NCBI RefSeq assembly: GCF_000526235.1
Contig: NZ_JAFR01000009.1
Location: 62,001 to 126,000 of the forward strand
Direction: 5' to 3'
From: Acholeplasma granularum ATCC 19168
Lineage (GTDB): Bacteria > Bacillota_I > Bacilli_A > Acholeplasmatales > Acholeplasmataceae
DNA length: 64,000 bases
A program made the position numbers and the translations under genes. Numbering within the stretch: position 1 is the stretch's first letter; each line of letters opens with the position of its first letter. Shown piece after piece: positions 36,540 through 45,382 of the stretch. The notes beneath the pieces are model-generated. The model worked only from the letters and a program-made list of their open reading frames with translations, was not told where the DNA came from and did not search any database.

Positions 36540-37253
36540 ATGTTTACCATAGATGACTTACAAAAATTATATAATTCATCTAACTATATTGTCTTTTTTG
36601 GTGGTGCCGGAGTTTCAACTGAATCAGGTATCAAAGACTTTAGAGGTGAAAATGGTTTATATAAGGAGAAGTTTAAAAACTATAGACCTGAAGACATTTT
36701 ATCTAAATCATTTTTCTTTAATCATACAAAAGATTTTTATGAATACTATAAAACACATTTTTTAAATCCCAATATCAAACCTAATAAAGCACATGACTGG
36801 TTAGCTAAAGCTGAACTAAAGGGCAAAATAAAATCTGTAATTACACAAAATATAGATGGACTTCATCAAATGGCTGGCTCTAAAAATGTAATTGAATTAC
36901 ATGGATCAGTTCACCGGTATTATACTGTTAAAAAGAATCAACCAATTGATGGACTCCCTATTATTATAAAAACAGAGGGCATACCTAAGGATACTGATGG
37001 TGACATTATTAAACCAGATGTTACATTATATGAAGAACCGCTTGATACTAAAGTAGTTTCAAATGCTATTATGGAAATTAATAAAGCAGATCTTTTAATT
37101 ATTGCAGGAACTTCTCTAACGGTTTATCCAGCAGCAAGTTATATTCAATATTTCAAGGGTGAAAATATTGTAGTAATTGATCGAATGCCTATGAATTTTA
37201 AAAACTTTCTACAAGGTAATGTTGGAGAAATATTAAGTAAAATAAAAATATAA
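36540..37253 (+). CDS. Sir2-family NAD-dependent deacylase lacking zinc cysteines
   Basis: This 237-residue sirtuin has an intact NAD site, GGAGVSTESGIKDFRG (about residues 21-36), TQNIDGLHQMAG (about 102-113), catalytic H121 in ELHGS, and GTSLTVYPAA. The stretch between about 122 and 165 has no cysteine at all, so the canonical four-Cys zinc ribbon is absent; KPDVTLYEE following it is normal. It likely deacylates lysines or transfers ADP-ribose. It closes the operon that the GNAT opens. AAAGGA lies before the ATG. Confidence 0.9.
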   Translation: MFTIDDLQKLYNSSNYIVFFGGAGVSTESGIKDFRGENGLYKEKFKNYRPEDILSKSFFFNHTKDFYEYYKTHFLNPNIKPNKAHDWLAKAELKGKIKSVITQNIDGLHQMAGSKNVIELHGSVHRYYTVKKNQPIDGLPIIIKTEGIPKDTDGDIIKPDVTLYEEPLDTKVVSNAIMEINKADLLIIAGTSLTVYPAASYIQYFKGENIVVIDRMPMNFKNFLQGNVGEILSKIKI

Positions 37254-37266
37254 ATATTATACAGAC

Positions 37267-37300
37267 AATAGACATGATGATTATTCGTGTCTATTTTTTT
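37267..37300 (+). terminator. Terminator after sirtuin gene
   Basis: AATAGACA (37267-37274) pairs with TGTCTATT (37288-37295) followed by Ts, ending the GNAT-nagB operon. Confidence 0.75.
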
Positions 37301-37360
37301 ACGTATTTTTACAACAATTGAAGGAAAACTCCAAAAAACTATAAAAAATAATAAATTTGC

Positions 37361-37389
37361 TTGTAATCGTTTTCAACATATGATAAACT
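37361..37389 (+). promoter_or_regulatory. Promoter of the lyase/transport operon, with cre-like operator
   Basis: TTGTAA (37361-37366), 17 bases, then TAAACT with TGA before it (37381-37389). Overlapping the -35 is TGTAATCGTTTTCA (37362-37375), a full match to the catabolite-responsive element consensus TGWNANCGNTNNCA. This suggests repression by a CcpA/LacI-type regulator in addition to the RpiR protein encoded next. No such regulator is in the window. Confidence 0.5.
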
Positions 37390-37456
37390 TTAGGTGAAAT
37401 AAAACTCCAAAATTAAACAAGATGTTGAAAATATGCTCCAAAGGTGGAAAAAGCAA

Positions 37457-38275
37457 ATGGATGAACGTAGAAATGCACTGTTTAAACGTTATCAACCTTA
37501 CATTGATAAATTGTCAAAAACAGAACTAATTATTCACAATTATGTTGTTGGAAATCCAGAACAAGTAATTTACTCAGCAATCAGTCAATTATCAAACTTA
37601 CTTGAAGTGGGAGAAGCAACTATTTTACGCTATGTAAAGAAGATGGGGTTTGATGGTTATGCATCATTTAAACTTGAACTATTTAAAGAGTTTGATGCAA
37701 CTAAAGAAATAACTAATAAACCTTATATAGAACAAATTGCTTCAAACATGGAAACAACCATTCAAGAAACTAAGGCACGTATTAATGAAAAAGAAATTGA
37801 TAAAGCGGCACATCTTATACTGAATAGTAAAAAAGTATTAGTGATCGGCCAAGGTGCATCACATATTAGTGCTCAAGACACTTTTTCAAGATTAATACGC
37901 ATTGGAATTGATGCAGTCGTCGTACATGATACGCATTTACTGTATATGTATACATCAATTCTAAATCCAGATACAGTAGTAATTAGTTACACCTTCTCAG
38001 GTGAAACAAAAGAAATTGTTAAAGCCTCTGAGCTTGCTAAAAAATCCGGATGTAAAGTTATAGGTATTACAAACTATGAGAAATCTGCAATTTCAAATTT
38101 ATCAGATGTTACATTATACACGAGTGGTTATGAACAAAATCTACAAGGTGGTGTATTAAGTTCAAAAATTTCACAATTATTTATATCAGATGTATTAATC
38201 ACACGTTGTAGTTTATTAAATGAAGAAAAATCATTAGAAAATATTAGAAAGACAACTCAATCGTTATTTGACTAG
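37457..38275 (+). CDS. RpiR/MurR-family transcriptional regulator
   Basis: This is a regulator of about 272 residues with an N-terminal helix-turn-helix (about residues 10-80, AISQLSNLLEVGEATILRYVKKMGFDGYASFK) and a C-terminal SIS sugar-phosphate-binding domain (about 110-245, VLVIGQGASHISAQDTFSRL and ISYTFSGETKEIV). It should sense a phosphorylated sugar from the pathway and control this operon, perhaps itself included. I choose ATG 37457 because AAAGGTGG (37439-37446) is well placed; ATG 37433 is in frame but has no good site. The GH88 gene follows after 8 bases. Confidence 0.9.
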   Translation: MDERRNALFKRYQPYIDKLSKTELIIHNYVVGNPEQVIYSAISQLSNLLEVGEATILRYVKKMGFDGYASFKLELFKEFDATKEITNKPYIEQIASNMETTIQETKARINEKEIDKAAHLILNSKKVLVIGQGASHISAQDTFSRLIRIGIDAVVVHDTHLLYMYTSILNPDTVVISYTFSGETKEIVKASELAKKSGCKVIGITNYEKSAISNLSDVTLYTSGYEQNLQGGVLSSKISQLFISDVLITRCSLLNEEKSLENIRKTTQSLFD

Positions 38276-38283
38276 GAGGACAT

Positions 38284-39492
38284 ATGGCAGTCACATTAGA
38301 AGTAATTAAAAACAAAGAACGTTTTAATCAAAAATTAGATTCACAATTAATTAAAGAAGCACTGGATTATAGTATTAAATCAATTGATCATAGATTAGAA
38401 ACTTATGGATCAGATTTATTTCCAACAGCAAACAGTAGAAATAACAAATATAAACCAATAGATAACCTATTTTTCCCAGCAGAAAAAAATCCTGATAACT
38501 GGACAACTGGTTTCTGGAGTGGGCAAATTTGGTTAGCATATCAATACACTCAAGATAATAAATACAAAAAAATTGGTCAAAGACATTCGGAAATATTTAA
38601 AGAAAGAATGGATAATTACTATAATGGACACAGAAAATTATCAGACCTAGATCATCATGACATTGGATTCTTATACTTACTATCAACAAAGGCTGATTAT
38701 CAATTAACAGGATCCCTTAAGGCACTTGAAACAACGCTTCAAGCATCTGAATTATTAATGAACCGTTATGTTGATAAAGCGGGTATATTACAAGCTTGGG
38801 GTGATATGAATAACCCGCTACAACGTGGAAGAATCATTATTGACTGTAATATGAACACACCACTTCTATATTTTGCAAGCAAGCATAAAAATGATCCAAA
38901 ATATGCAAATGCTGCAACAAACCACTTAAATCAAGCAGCTAAAACATTAGTTAGAAGCGATGCAAGTACATACCATACATTCTTCTTTGATACAGAAACA
39001 GGAGAACCTAAATATGGAAACACATTCCAAGGTTATAGCGATGATTCATCTTGGGCAAGAGGTCAGGCTTGGGGAATCTTAGGATTTGCATTAGCTTATG
39101 GATATAACAAAGAGCAAATATTCTTAGAAAGATCAAAACAAACAGCACACTACTTTCTAAATCGTTTACCTAACGATTTAGTATGTAACTGGGACTTGAT
39201 TTTCTTAGAAGATAATGGTCAAAGAGATACATCTGCAGCAGCAATTGCAGCGATTGGATTATTAGAATTATCTAAATATGCTAGTGATCCAATATATAAA
39301 GATGCAGCAGTTAGTATTACACATGCATTAATTAAGCATTATATGGGTAGTGATTTAGAAGGATTAGTTAAGTCAGGCGTCTATCACTATCATGGAAATC
39401 TAGGCATTAATGAATATTTAGTTTATGGCGATTACTTTTTCATGGAACTATTACTAATGCTTCATCAAGATATAAAATCTTTCTGGAAATAA
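38284..39492 (+). CDS. Unsaturated glucuronyl hydrolase (GH88)
   Basis: This 402-residue GH88 enzyme has no signal peptide, so it is cytoplasmic. It removes the unsaturated uronic acid left by polysaccharide lyases on oligosaccharides of hyaluronan, chondroitin, heparin or similar. The alpha/alpha barrel signatures NWTTGFWSGQIWLAY, HHDIGF (D126), IDCNMNTP (D187) and WARGQAWGI are intact. The D126-D187 spacing of 61 equals that of the catalytic D88-D149 pair of the Bacillus enzyme. CTAGGAGG precedes the ATG. Its product is the substrate feeding KduI, encoded three genes on. Confidence 0.94.
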   Translation: MAVTLEVIKNKERFNQKLDSQLIKEALDYSIKSIDHRLETYGSDLFPTANSRNNKYKPIDNLFFPAEKNPDNWTTGFWSGQIWLAYQYTQDNKYKKIGQRHSEIFKERMDNYYNGHRKLSDLDHHDIGFLYLLSTKADYQLTGSLKALETTLQASELLMNRYVDKAGILQAWGDMNNPLQRGRIIIDCNMNTPLLYFASKHKNDPKYANAATNHLNQAAKTLVRSDASTYHTFFFDTETGEPKYGNTFQGYSDDSSWARGQAWGILGFALAYGYNKEQIFLERSKQTAHYFLNRLPNDLVCNWDLIFLEDNGQRDTSAAAIAAIGLLELSKYASDPIYKDAAVSITHALIKHYMGSDLEGLVKSGVYHYHGNLGINEYLVYGDYFFMELLLMLHQDIKSFWK

Positions 39493-39552
39493 AGATAATA
39501 TAATCTAGTTTAAACTTTAGAAAGGAAAAAGTATTCAGCATTAAAAAATAAG

Positions 39553-40491
39553 TTGAATACAAATAGAAACATGTCAAAGATAAAACGAAATTTTAAAAAT
39601 AATTGGCAAATATATTTGATGATTCTTCCTGTATTTATTTGGATTGGAATATTCGTACTACAACCATTCTTCTTAAATATCATTATTTCGCTACAAGATT
39701 ATCAACCGGACTTAAATATTACTGGAAGTACATTTGTAGGATTTAGCAATTATGCCACATTCTTTAGTGGAGGTAACTTTTGGAAATTACTTTCTAATAC
39801 ACTATCCATTAATATCCTAACCTTATTAATTGGGTTTCCTGCAGCAATCTTTGTTGCAATAATGCTTTATGAAAGTGAATCTAAATGGCTTAGAAATATT
39901 ACACAAACAGCTCTATTCTTACCGTTTTTCATCTCTGCTGTTGTTGTTTCAGGAATAGTGGTTGAGTTTTTAAAAGCTGATACTGGTGTAATTACAAGTA
40001 TTTTAGAGGTGTTTGGAGTTCCAAGGGAAGCGCACCTTTCAAATCCAAATTATTTTAGACTGATATATGCATTAATGGATTTATGGCAAACATTAGGTTA
40101 TAACACGTTAATTTATTATGCAGCATTAATTATGATCGACTCAACATTATATGAAGCTGCAAGAATTGATGGTGCTAATAAATTTAAACAAATTATTCAT
40201 ATTACAATTCCAAGCATTATGCCTTTAATTATTACCACTCTTTTACTAAAAATTGGTCGTATTATGCAGCTTGGTTATGAAAAAGTTTTACTTCTACAAA
40301 ACAATGGTAACTTGCCAGTATCAGAAATTATTAGTACATATGTCTATAACATCGGCCTTGCACCACGAGTTGGATTTCCAAACTATGGTGTTGCGGCAGC
40401 AGTAGGTATATTTGATGCAGTCATTGCAGTAGCATTAATATTTGCATCTAATAAAATCGCTAAGAAATTGTCAGGTACAAAACTATGGTAA
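39553..40491 (+). CDS. ABC sugar transporter permease, LplB-type
   Basis: This 312-residue inner component of a carbohydrate-uptake (CUT1-like) ABC importer has six predicted membrane helices. It has the EAA loop EAARIDGANKFKQIIHITIP that contacts the ATPase. It resembles LplB/YteP permeases for large oligosaccharides. The start is uncertain: TTG at 39553 is used, ATG at 39571 (MSKIKRNFKNNW) is as likely, and neither has a good binding site. A 60-base gap with a TATAAT (39499-39504) and the palindrome AGTTTAAACT precedes it. It overlaps the next permease by 7 bases. Confidence 0.92.
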   Translation: MNTNRNMSKIKRNFKNNWQIYLMILPVFIWIGIFVLQPFFLNIIISLQDYQPDLNITGSTFVGFSNYATFFSGGNFWKLLSNTLSINILTLLIGFPAAIFVAIMLYESESKWLRNITQTALFLPFFISAVVVSGIVVEFLKADTGVITSILEVFGVPREAHLSNPNYFRLIYALMDLWQTLGYNTLIYYAALIMIDSTLYEAARIDGANKFKQIIHITIPSIMPLIITTLLLKIGRIMQLGYEKVLLLQNNGNLPVSEIISTYVYNIGLAPRVGFPNYGVAAAVGIFDAVIAVALIFASNKIAKKLSGTKLW

Positions 40492-41366
40492 AACGTAAAA
40501 ATAAAAGTTCATTTGCTAGATTAGATCTATCAGAAAAAATCTTTAAAATTGGTAATGGAGTTTTACTAATTATACTTGCATTACTGGTGATCTATCCAAT
40601 TTGGTACATCATTATAAGTTCTATTAGTCAACCTGTATTATTTGATATTGCATCTACTAAAAATCCATTAATTTTAATTCCACAAGGATTTACATTAGAT
40701 TATATTGTAGAGCATTTTCAAAATTCAGATATATGGAGAGCCTACGGTAACACATTTATCTATACATTTGGTGGTGTTGGACTGAGTATGGTTTTATCAA
40801 TCTTAGCAGCTTATGTGATGAGCATTAAATTTAAAGGAAATAAATTAATAAGTATAATCGTAACACTTACAATCTGGTTTAGACCGGGTATGATTGCTAC
40901 ATACATTAATATAGATAACCTTGGTTTAATGGGCAGCCGTTGGGGATTAATATTACCATTTGCTTTCTCAGGATTTAATGTCATCTTATTAACTATGGGC
41001 TTTAAAGGTATACATCAAGATATCTTAGAAGCTGCAGAAATTGATGGTGCAAATCATTTCCAAAAACTATGGCATGTAGTCATACCAAATGCATTACCAT
41101 CTATTACAACTGTTGCATTATTCTATGCAATTGAACGCTGGAATGGTTATTTCTGGGCAGAGGTAGTACTTTTAGATGATACACTTTATCCACTCCAAGT
41201 GTTGGTAAAAAAGATGTTAAACTCCGGTGGAGACTCCGCATCACTATTTGAAGGATTGGTCTCAGCTTATGCATTAATTGTTATTGCAGTAGTTCCTGTA
41301 TTAATTGTCTTCCCATTCATTCAAAAATACTTTAAAAAAGGAATCATGGAAGGTTCAGTAAAATAA
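40485..41366 (+). CDS. ABC sugar transporter permease, YtcP-type
   Basis: This 293-residue partner permease has six predicted helices and the EAA motif EAAEIDGANHFQKLWHVVIP. It starts within the end of the preceding permease gene (7-base overlap), so the two are translationally coupled. With the lipoprotein at 49912 they form an importer, most likely for unsaturated uronate oligosaccharides given the flanking lyases, GH88 and KduI. No ATP-binding subunit is encoded in the locus. Related systems borrow a shared MsmX/UgpC-type ATPase. Confidence 0.93.
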   Translation: MVKRKNKSSFARLDLSEKIFKIGNGVLLIILALLVIYPIWYIIISSISQPVLFDIASTKNPLILIPQGFTLDYIVEHFQNSDIWRAYGNTFIYTFGGVGLSMVLSILAAYVMSIKFKGNKLISIIVTLTIWFRPGMIATYINIDNLGLMGSRWGLILPFAFSGFNVILLTMGFKGIHQDILEAAEIDGANHFQKLWHVVIPNALPSITTVALFYAIERWNGYFWAEVVLLDDTLYPLQVLVKKMLNSGGDSASLFEGLVSAYALIVIAVVPVLIVFPFIQKYFKKGIMEGSVK

Positions 41367-41395
41367 TAAAAAATAATAAAAGAAGAGGTAAAAAA

Positions 41396-42232
41396 ATGAA
41401 ATTAAACGTATTATACAATAATCATCCAGAGGATGTAAAAAAATATGACACTCAAACGCTAAGAGATAGATTCTTAGTTGAACAAATATTTGTTAAAGAT
41501 GAGGTAAGCTTTTCTTATTCTCACCATGACCGTTTTATATTCGGTGGTGTATTACCTGTTGATGGACCGGTTGTCTTACCTGTAACCAAAGACTTAGGAA
41601 CTAACTACTTCCTAGAGCGCCGTGAAATGGGAATTATTAATGTAGGTGGCGACGGTTTTATTGAAGTTGATGGTAAACGTTATGATATGGTTACACAAGA
41701 TGGATTATATTTATCAAAAGGAACAAAAGATGTAGTCTTCCATTCACTAGATAAATCAAATCCAGCTAAATACTGGATTAACTCAGCACCAGCTCATAAA
41801 GAATTACCAAATGTTCATATTCCATTTAAAGATGCAGTACCTACACCAATGGGTAATGATCAATCATTAAACAAAAGAATTATTTACAAATACTTAAATC
41901 CAGCAGTACTTGAAACATGTCAACTACAAATGGGATTAACACAGTTAGAAGATGGTAATGCATGGAACACAATGCCTGCACATACACATGATAGAAGAAT
42001 GGAAGTTTATTTCTACTTCAATCTACCACAAGACGGTATCGTATTCCATTTAATGGGTAAACCAGAAGAAACTAGACATATTGTTATGAAAAATGAACAA
42101 GCTGTTGTATCACCATCATGGAGTATTCACTCAGGATTTGCAACGGCATCCTATACATTTATTTGGGGCATGGTTGGTGAAAACCAAACATATGATGATA
42201 TGGATGCAATTAAAACAACGGATTTAAAATAA
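41396..42232 (+). CDS. kduI: 5-keto-4-deoxyuronate isomerase
   Basis: This 278-residue cupin enzyme isomerises 4-deoxy-5-keto-uronate (from GH88 action) to 3-deoxy-D-glycero-2,5-hexodiulosonate. The zinc ligands are H196, H198, E203 (PAHTHDRRME) and H245 (SWSIHSGF), at the same positions as in E. coli KduI, and the length matches. AGAGG lies before the ATG. The next enzymes (KduD, KdgK, KdgA) are not in this window and must be elsewhere if the route is complete. Confidence 0.96.
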   Translation: MKLNVLYNNHPEDVKKYDTQTLRDRFLVEQIFVKDEVSFSYSHHDRFIFGGVLPVDGPVVLPVTKDLGTNYFLERREMGIINVGGDGFIEVDGKRYDMVTQDGLYLSKGTKDVVFHSLDKSNPAKYWINSAPAHKELPNVHIPFKDAVPTPMGNDQSLNKRIIYKYLNPAVLETCQLQMGLTQLEDGNAWNTMPAHTHDRRMEVYFYFNLPQDGIVFHLMGKPEETRHIVMKNEQAVVSPSWSIHSGFATASYTFIWGMVGENQTYDDMDAIKTTDLK

Positions 42233-42266
42233 AACTTAAGTTCACACTAAAAAAGGATAAAAAAAT

Positions 42267-45200
42267 ATGAAAAAATTACTATCAATCATGTTAGTAGCAT
42301 TATTTGCACTAGTTCTAGTAACGAATCAATCATTCGCATTAGAAAAAACTTACTTATATAATGGTGTTAACCATGAATTTGGCACCAAAGAAGCTAAAAC
42401 TGTTTATAACGCAGAATTAACTACAACGACACCTGTTACATTTACAGGTGAGAGTGCATTAACTAGTATTACAAAAACAACTTCATCACCAAATGCAGTA
42501 CTTGCAAATCTTACAATCGAAAATGATACACAACTTAATCAAAATGTTTATAGTTTAAATACAAGCAATATAAGTGGTGTAACAAGTGGCAACGCAATTT
42601 CAGAGATGAAAATGGGTAGATTAGCAAATGTAGTTGCAGCTGATGATAATTCAACTGGTAATTCAACTGCACTACATTTAGATATTAATTATGTAACATA
42701 CGAAGTAAGCTGGTTCCAATTATTCGCTAGAAATGGTGGTAAAATTGGTGGAGCAAACACAAATGTATTAGGTAAAATTATGCATATGCGTTGGATTAGT
42801 GGACCAGGAACAAATCTATATTTTGGTAATGCCGATTCAGCAAATGCAACAAACTATAACCTTCCAAATACAAACTTTAAATTATGGGAAGATTTCTCTA
42901 TTAATAAATGGTATAAATTAGTCATCGTATTAAATGACAATGGTGCTAAAGAACAAGATTCAATTGATTATTTTGTTGATGGTAAACACATGTTTACTAA
43001 AGTGGGTTTAGCTGTTGATTTTAATCAAAATATCGAAGACTTAACAATTACTCAACAAGCATCAGGTGCAAAATCAAATCAAATCAAATTTGCACATATT
43101 TATACAACAAAGTTAAACCGTGCAACACAAATTAATGCAGCAAATAAAACAGTAACAACAGGAGAAGAGTTTCAATACGAATTAGACCTTGTTGGCCCAA
43201 ATGTAGATAATAGAGTAACATTTGATCAATATGATGTTCAAATTGAAAATGAATCAATTCTTACATATGATGCACAATCAAACAAATTCTTAGCACTTAA
43301 TGTAGAAGAGGCAACTTCAACAAATGTAACATTTACATTAACATCTACTAAAGATGAAGAACCTGCAATTGCAAAAACAGTAAGTGTTACAGTTGAACCA
43401 ACAACTGAGGATATCTTACCTACATCTGTAAATCAAGAAAATTTATTAGGTGATTTAAAATTAGTAGTTGGTGAAAGACTAAATTTAAATGGATTATTTA
43501 GTGTAAGCCCTGAAACAACTACAAATAAAACATTAACATATACAATCACTGACTTATCAAATGATGTTGTTAGTGTTCAAGGAAATGAACTTGTTGGGGT
43601 ATCAGCAGGAAGTAAACAATTAACTGTTACATCAGTTGCAGATCCAACTAAAACAATCACAGTAAATATAGAAGTAAAAAATGCAATTATTGAAGGATTA
43701 AATGACTTTAATATTGCAACAACATACCCAGAATCTAATCCAACAAACTTTATTGATGGATGGGCATCACGTGGTTCAGGTTCAAAAACTTATGGCCTTG
43801 TTGATATGTATTTAGATCCAGTATTTGGAGTTGTACCTAGAATTAATGGTGCAGGACTAGCAGCAAATGCTGGTGCAACAACAATATTTAACAGAATATT
43901 ATTTAATGAAGAAACACCATTTGTTGCTGATAAAGATTATATCTTAAGAGGATATATAAAAGTTGAAGGTACAAACTTAGGTAGTCACCGTGGTGAAGTA
44001 AAAATCTTAGTACTAAAAGAAGGTAATACTGCACTTGGTAGTGCACTTCCTTATACAACAGCTTTCCAACTTGCAAACAATGCAGGTAATCAAGACAGAT
44101 GGGTATACTTTGAAACATCACCAATTAATGCTGACATATTAGCAGGTGCAATTGGTTTCCAAATAGAAGCTATTTCTTGGAATAGCAATGATGGAGCGAA
44201 TGTATCATTTGCTAACTTTGGATTTGTAGAACAAGATACAGTTCAAATGATCAGTTCACAATTTGTTTACAATAACGAACTGGCAACAGATATGACAGCT
44301 AATTTAAATGATGAATTACAATTTGGTATTAAATATGTTCCAAGTAAAGCAACATCAGATGTTTTATATCAAACATCAAACGAAGAAGTTGCAACAGTAG
44401 ATGCAAACGGACTAGTTAAAATTGTAGGTTACGGTACAGTAGAAATTTCTTCAACTGTAAACACAGTAACAAGTACTATAACAATTACTGTACAAAATCC
44501 TGTAAACTCAATTGTTGTTGATAAAAATGAATTAGACATCATTGCTGGTCAAAATGGAGTTGTAAATGTAACAATCAATCCAGCAGATTATACAGATGTT
44601 ATTGAAGTGATTGTTGAAAATGATGCAGTTATTTCATATACATTTGTTGAAGGTCAACTTACAATTACAGGTAAATCAATAGGTAGTTCAAAAATAACTG
44701 TAAAAGTTCAAGGTAAAGCAATCGAACAAGTTATTGATGTTACAGTATTAGACGTACCTGTTACAAATATCACATTACGTGTAGATGGTGAAGAAGTTAC
44801 ATCCCTAAATGGTGTGGAAACATCATCAATCACATTACAAGCTGTTGTATCACCTGTAACAAGAGTAGATAAAACAGTTACTTATCAATCATCTAATGAA
44901 TCTGTATTTACAGTATCAGCATCAGGTGTTATTACACTTCTAGCACCAGGAACTGCAGAACTTACAGTAAAAGCTGGTGACTTTGAAAAAGTAGTAGAAG
45001 TTACAGTTACAGCAGAGCAAGTACTTGCAACTGACATCATTGTTGATGTGGAATCACTTACATTAAAAGTTGATGGAAAAGGAAAAATTAATGCTACATT
45101 AAATCCAACAAACGCATCAGGCACAATAAGTTTTACATCATCAAACCCATCTGTTGTAACAGTTGATGAAGCAGGTAATGTTACTGCAATTTCAAGTGGT

Positions 45201-45377
45201 GAGGCACAAATTATTATTACAAGTGGTGTTTTAAGTCAAACAGTTGATGTAGTAGTTGAACAAGAATCAACAAGTTCAAATAATTCATTAATTGTAATAC
45301 TTTCTTCAATCGGTGCAGTCATACTACTAGCAGGAGCTACAGCGTTTATAATCGTTAAAAAGAAAAGAGTTGTTTAA
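42267..45377 (+). CDS. Membrane-anchored surface protein with lectin-like and bacterial Ig-like domains
   Basis: This 1036-residue secreted protein has a signal peptide (residues 1-24, MKKLLSIMLVALFALV then NQSFA) and a concanavalin/LamG-like region (about 130-280). It also has a jelly-roll-like possible carbohydrate-binding region (about 473-660) and several BIG2-type Ig domains (about 427-472, 665-750, 755-830, 835-915, 920-1000) with the TVDANGLVKIVGYGT type repeat. A C-terminal membrane helix (about 1008-1031) ends in KKKRVV. No catalytic domain is recognised, so it may bind polysaccharide at the cell surface. No LPXTG is seen. GGAT lies before the ATG. It ends 5 bases before the lyase gene. 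Confidence 0.85.
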   Translation: MKKLLSIMLVALFALVLVTNQSFALEKTYLYNGVNHEFGTKEAKTVYNAELTTTTPVTFTGESALTSITKTTSSPNAVLANLTIENDTQLNQNVYSLNTSNISGVTSGNAISEMKMGRLANVVAADDNSTGNSTALHLDINYVTYEVSWFQLFARNGGKIGGANTNVLGKIMHMRWISGPGTNLYFGNADSANATNYNLPNTNFKLWEDFSINKWYKLVIVLNDNGAKEQDSIDYFVDGKHMFTKVGLAVDFNQNIEDLTITQQASGAKSNQIKFAHIYTTKLNRATQINAANKTVTTGEEFQYELDLVGPNVDNRVTFDQYDVQIENESILTYDAQSNKFLALNVEEATSTNVTFTLTSTKDEEPAIAKTVSVTVEPTTEDILPTSVNQENLLGDLKLVVGERLNLNGLFSVSPETTTNKTLTYTITDLSNDVVSVQGNELVGVSAGSKQLTVTSVADPTKTITVNIEVKNAIIEGLNDFNIATTYPESNPTNFIDGWASRGSGSKTYGLVDMYLDPVFGVVPRINGAGLAANAGATTIFNRILFNEETPFVADKDYILRGYIKVEGTNLGSHRGEVKILVLKEGNTALGSALPYTTAFQLANNAGNQDRWVYFETSPINADILAGAIGFQIEAISWNSNDGANVSFANFGFVEQDTVQMISSQFVYNNELATDMTANLNDELQFGIKYVPSKATSDVLYQTSNEEVATVDANGLVKIVGYGTVEISSTVNTVTSTITITVQNPVNSIVVDKNELDIIAGQNGVVNVTINPADYTDVIEVIVENDAVISYTFVEGQLTITGKSIGSSKITVKVQGKAIEQVIDVTVLDVPVTNITLRVDGEEVTSLNGVETSSITLQAVVSPVTRVDKTVTYQSSNESVFTVSASGVITLLAPGTAELTVKAGDFEKVVEVTVTAEQVLATDIIVDVESLTLKVDGKGKINATLNPTNASGTISFTSSNPSVVTVDEAGNVTAISSGEAQIIITSGVLSQTVDVVVEQESTSSNNSLIVILSSIGAVILLAGATAFIIVKKKRVV

Positions 45378-45382
45378 AAATT

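Noticed and set aside
37433-37456. Longer RpiR start at ATG 37433
   Set aside because: AAAGGTGG is positioned for ATG 37457, and no site precedes 37433.
42267-45377. The 1036-residue surface protein as a lyase or glycosidase
   Set aside because: I found lectin-like, jelly-roll-like and Ig-like regions but no catalytic motif, so I call it a surface protein only.
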